A stretch of DNA of 7,051 nt, taken from positions 1 to 7,051 of the forward strand of contig JACQUT010000024.1 in assembly GCA_016267585.1 (NCBI GenBank). The letters run 5' to 3'. The notes under the pieces were generated by a model. The model saw only the letters and a program-made list of their open reading frames with translations, made no database searches and was not told the origin of the DNA. Below, piece by piece: positions 5,864 to 7,051 of this stretch. This stretch comes from Cyanobacteria bacterium NC_groundwater_1444_Ag_S-0.65um_54_12. GTDB lineage: Bacteria > Cyanobacteriota > Sericytochromatia > S15B-MN24 > VGJW01. The position numbers were made by a program, and so were the translations under genes. The first letter of the stretch is position 1, and each line of letters starts with the position of its first letter.

Positions 5864-7051
5864 ATGGCTGTCAAGCCCGATACGCGCCGTACCATCCGGC
5901 ATGCCGTCGAGCAATATTATGCGATTCGTAAAACGCGAGGTATCGCTTTTTCCCCTGATGGTGCAGAGCTAGCATTTATCACCAACACTACCGGCACCGG
6001 AGAGGTCTGGCGGGTCTCGACACAAGGCGGTTGGCCACATCAGCTTACTATTAGCGGACGCAATGTCGCCCAGATCTCCTGGGGATCGGATCCCGATCAG
6101 CTCGTTTATCTGGCCGATCGCGAGGGCGATGAGAATTATGAGCTGTTTTTGCTAAGTCGCCGCGGCGGAATGCCAGTGCCTCTGACCACGGCTGCTGGCA
6201 CGCAATCTCATTTTGGCGACTGGTCACCTGACGGTAAGCAGATCGCTTATTCTTCCAACAAACGGGATCCTGCCCATTTCGATGTCTACGTTGTCGATTC
6301 CGAGTCAGGTGCCGAGCGAATGCTTTGGCAGGATAACCACGCCAATATGGTCCTCTCCTGGTCACCATGCGGTAGATATCTGGCAGTTCAGCAATTCGAG
6401 CAAAATGCCAACCAAGATCTCTATCTCTTGACCATGGCGTCTGGAGAGGCTTGCTACCTGACTCCCCATGAGGGCCTGGTTCGTCACTGCGGTGGCGTAT
6501 GGGAACCAGACGGTGAGGGATTCCTTTTCTTGACCGACCATGGACGCGATTTCATGGGATTGGCACGCATGGATATTGCTAGCCGTGGGTGGAAATACCT
6601 GGAGACACCGGCGTCAGATATTACCGAGGTGGCTCTTTCCCGAGATGGGCGTTGGCTGGCGCTTACTGTTAATCGTGAAGGGAACCTTAACCTGGAAGTA
6701 AAAGATCGTTTGCGAGACAGGGTGCTCGATCTGACAGAATTTCAGCAAGGTGTGACTTCTGAACTGACTTTTTCACGTCATGGCGATCAATTTGCCTTTT
6801 ATCATGAATCGGCTTGCCGCGCGCGCGACCTGTGGGTAATCGATTTGCCGGATGCTAGCGTCCAGCGCGGTTGCTTATGCGTACCTGATTATCGGCAGGT
6901 CACTTTTTCCATGATCGGGGGAATTCCCCCGGAAGAATTGTGCATGCCGCAAGTGGTTTCTTATCGGTCATTTGATGGATTGGAAATCCCAGCTTTTCTT
7001 TTTGTACCCCGTGGCGGTAAACCGGATGGGACCTTACCTGCCGTCCTCTGG
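5864..7051 (+). CDS. S9 family peptidase (prolyl oligopeptidase/acylaminoacyl peptidase type), 3' end missing
   Basis: 396 codons remain open to the right edge. The protein begins with a seven-bladed beta-propeller of the PD40/TolB-like type. Blades are marked by GIAFSPDG at 26-33, ISWGSDPD at 71-78, DWSPDGKQ at 119-126, SWSPCGRY around 165-172, VWEPDGEG at 212-219, ALSRDGRW at 257-264 and TFSRHGDQ at 302-309. From about residue 364 comes the opening strand of the alpha/beta hydrolase domain (SYRSFDGLEIPAFLFVP), typical of S9 enzymes. The nucleophile Ser (GxSxGG), Asp and His would lie beyond the window. Full-length members have about 600-650 residues, so a third or more is missing. Such enzymes cleave short peptides; the propeller limits access to the active site. 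No signal peptide is seen, so it is probably cytoplasmic. It is transcribed away from the GH57 operon and has no evident functional tie to it. Confidence 0.92.
   Translation, partial: MAVKPDTRRTIRHAVEQYYAIRKTRGIAFSPDGAELAFITNTTGTGEVWRVSTQGGWPHQLTISGRNVAQISWGSDPDQLVYLADREGDENYELFLLSRRGGMPVPLTTAAGTQSHFGDWSPDGKQIAYSSNKRDPAHFDVYVVDSESGAERMLWQDNHANMVLSWSPCGRYLAVQQFEQNANQDLYLLTMASGEACYLTPHEGLVRHCGGVWEPDGEGFLFLTDHGRDFMGLARMDIASRGWKYLETPASDITEVALSRDGRWLALTVNREGNLNLEVKDRLRDRVLDLTEFQQGVTSELTFSRHGDQFAFYHESACRARDLWVIDLPDASVQRGCLCVPDYRQVTFSMIGGIPPEELCMPQVVSYRSFDGLEIPAFLFVPRGGKPDGTLPAVLW

Noticed and set aside
6051..6368. 105-residue open frame on the minus strand
   Set aside because: Antisense to the beta-propeller of the S9 peptidase; Arg-rich with no recognisable motif.
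1..7051. tRNA, rRNA, CRISPR array, insertion sequence or attachment site
   Set aside because: No cloverleaf, regularly spaced repeats, transposase or terminal inverted repeats were found; the window is almost entirely coding.

Overview
The window is about 7 kb of bacterial DNA of moderate GC content. It carries four complete protein genes packed on the minus strand, the first part of a fifth on the plus strand, and perhaps the first codons of a sixth at the left edge. I cannot name the organism. The GH57 alpha-glucan enzymes, the MsmK/UgpC-type ATPase and the S9 peptidase would fit a free-living, possibly thermophilic bacterium such as a Chloroflexota member. Three GCGATCGC octamers leave a cyanobacterial-type genome open. 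Both are inferences.

Layout, following minus-strand transcription from right to left: a glycine-rich hydrophobic protein of unknown function (5670 to 5041); a sugar-type ABC transporter ATPase (4986 to 3910); a protein with the size and fold of the GH57 glycogen branching enzyme (3895 to 2330); and a GH57 protein of the 4-alpha-glucanotransferase type (2236 to 50). A possible further start codon lies 8 bp beyond that last gene. The gaps are 54, 14 and about 90 bp with no evident terminator, so these genes probably form one operon concerned with alpha-glucan or maltodextrin uptake and metabolism. To the right, a 193-bp divergent intergenic region separates this operon from a plus-strand S9 (prolyl oligopeptidase/acylaminoacyl peptidase type) gene. 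Its seven-bladed propeller is complete, and it runs off the window at the start of the hydrolase domain.

The most interesting observation is that each of the two adjacent GH57 proteins lacks one of the two catalytic carboxylates of the family, and a different one in each. The glucanotransferase-like protein keeps the nucleophile Glu but has Asn at the acid/base Asp. The branching-enzyme-like protein keeps the Asp but has Gly at the nucleophile Glu. Both proteins are full length and otherwise well conserved, which argues against simple decay. It suggests a tandem pair of GH57 pseudoenzymes, or enzymes with altered chemistry, linked to a carbohydrate transporter ATPase. A bulged hairpin between the two GH57 genes may tune their relative expression. 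The alignments behind these statements were made from memory of characterised homologues and need to be checked by computation.
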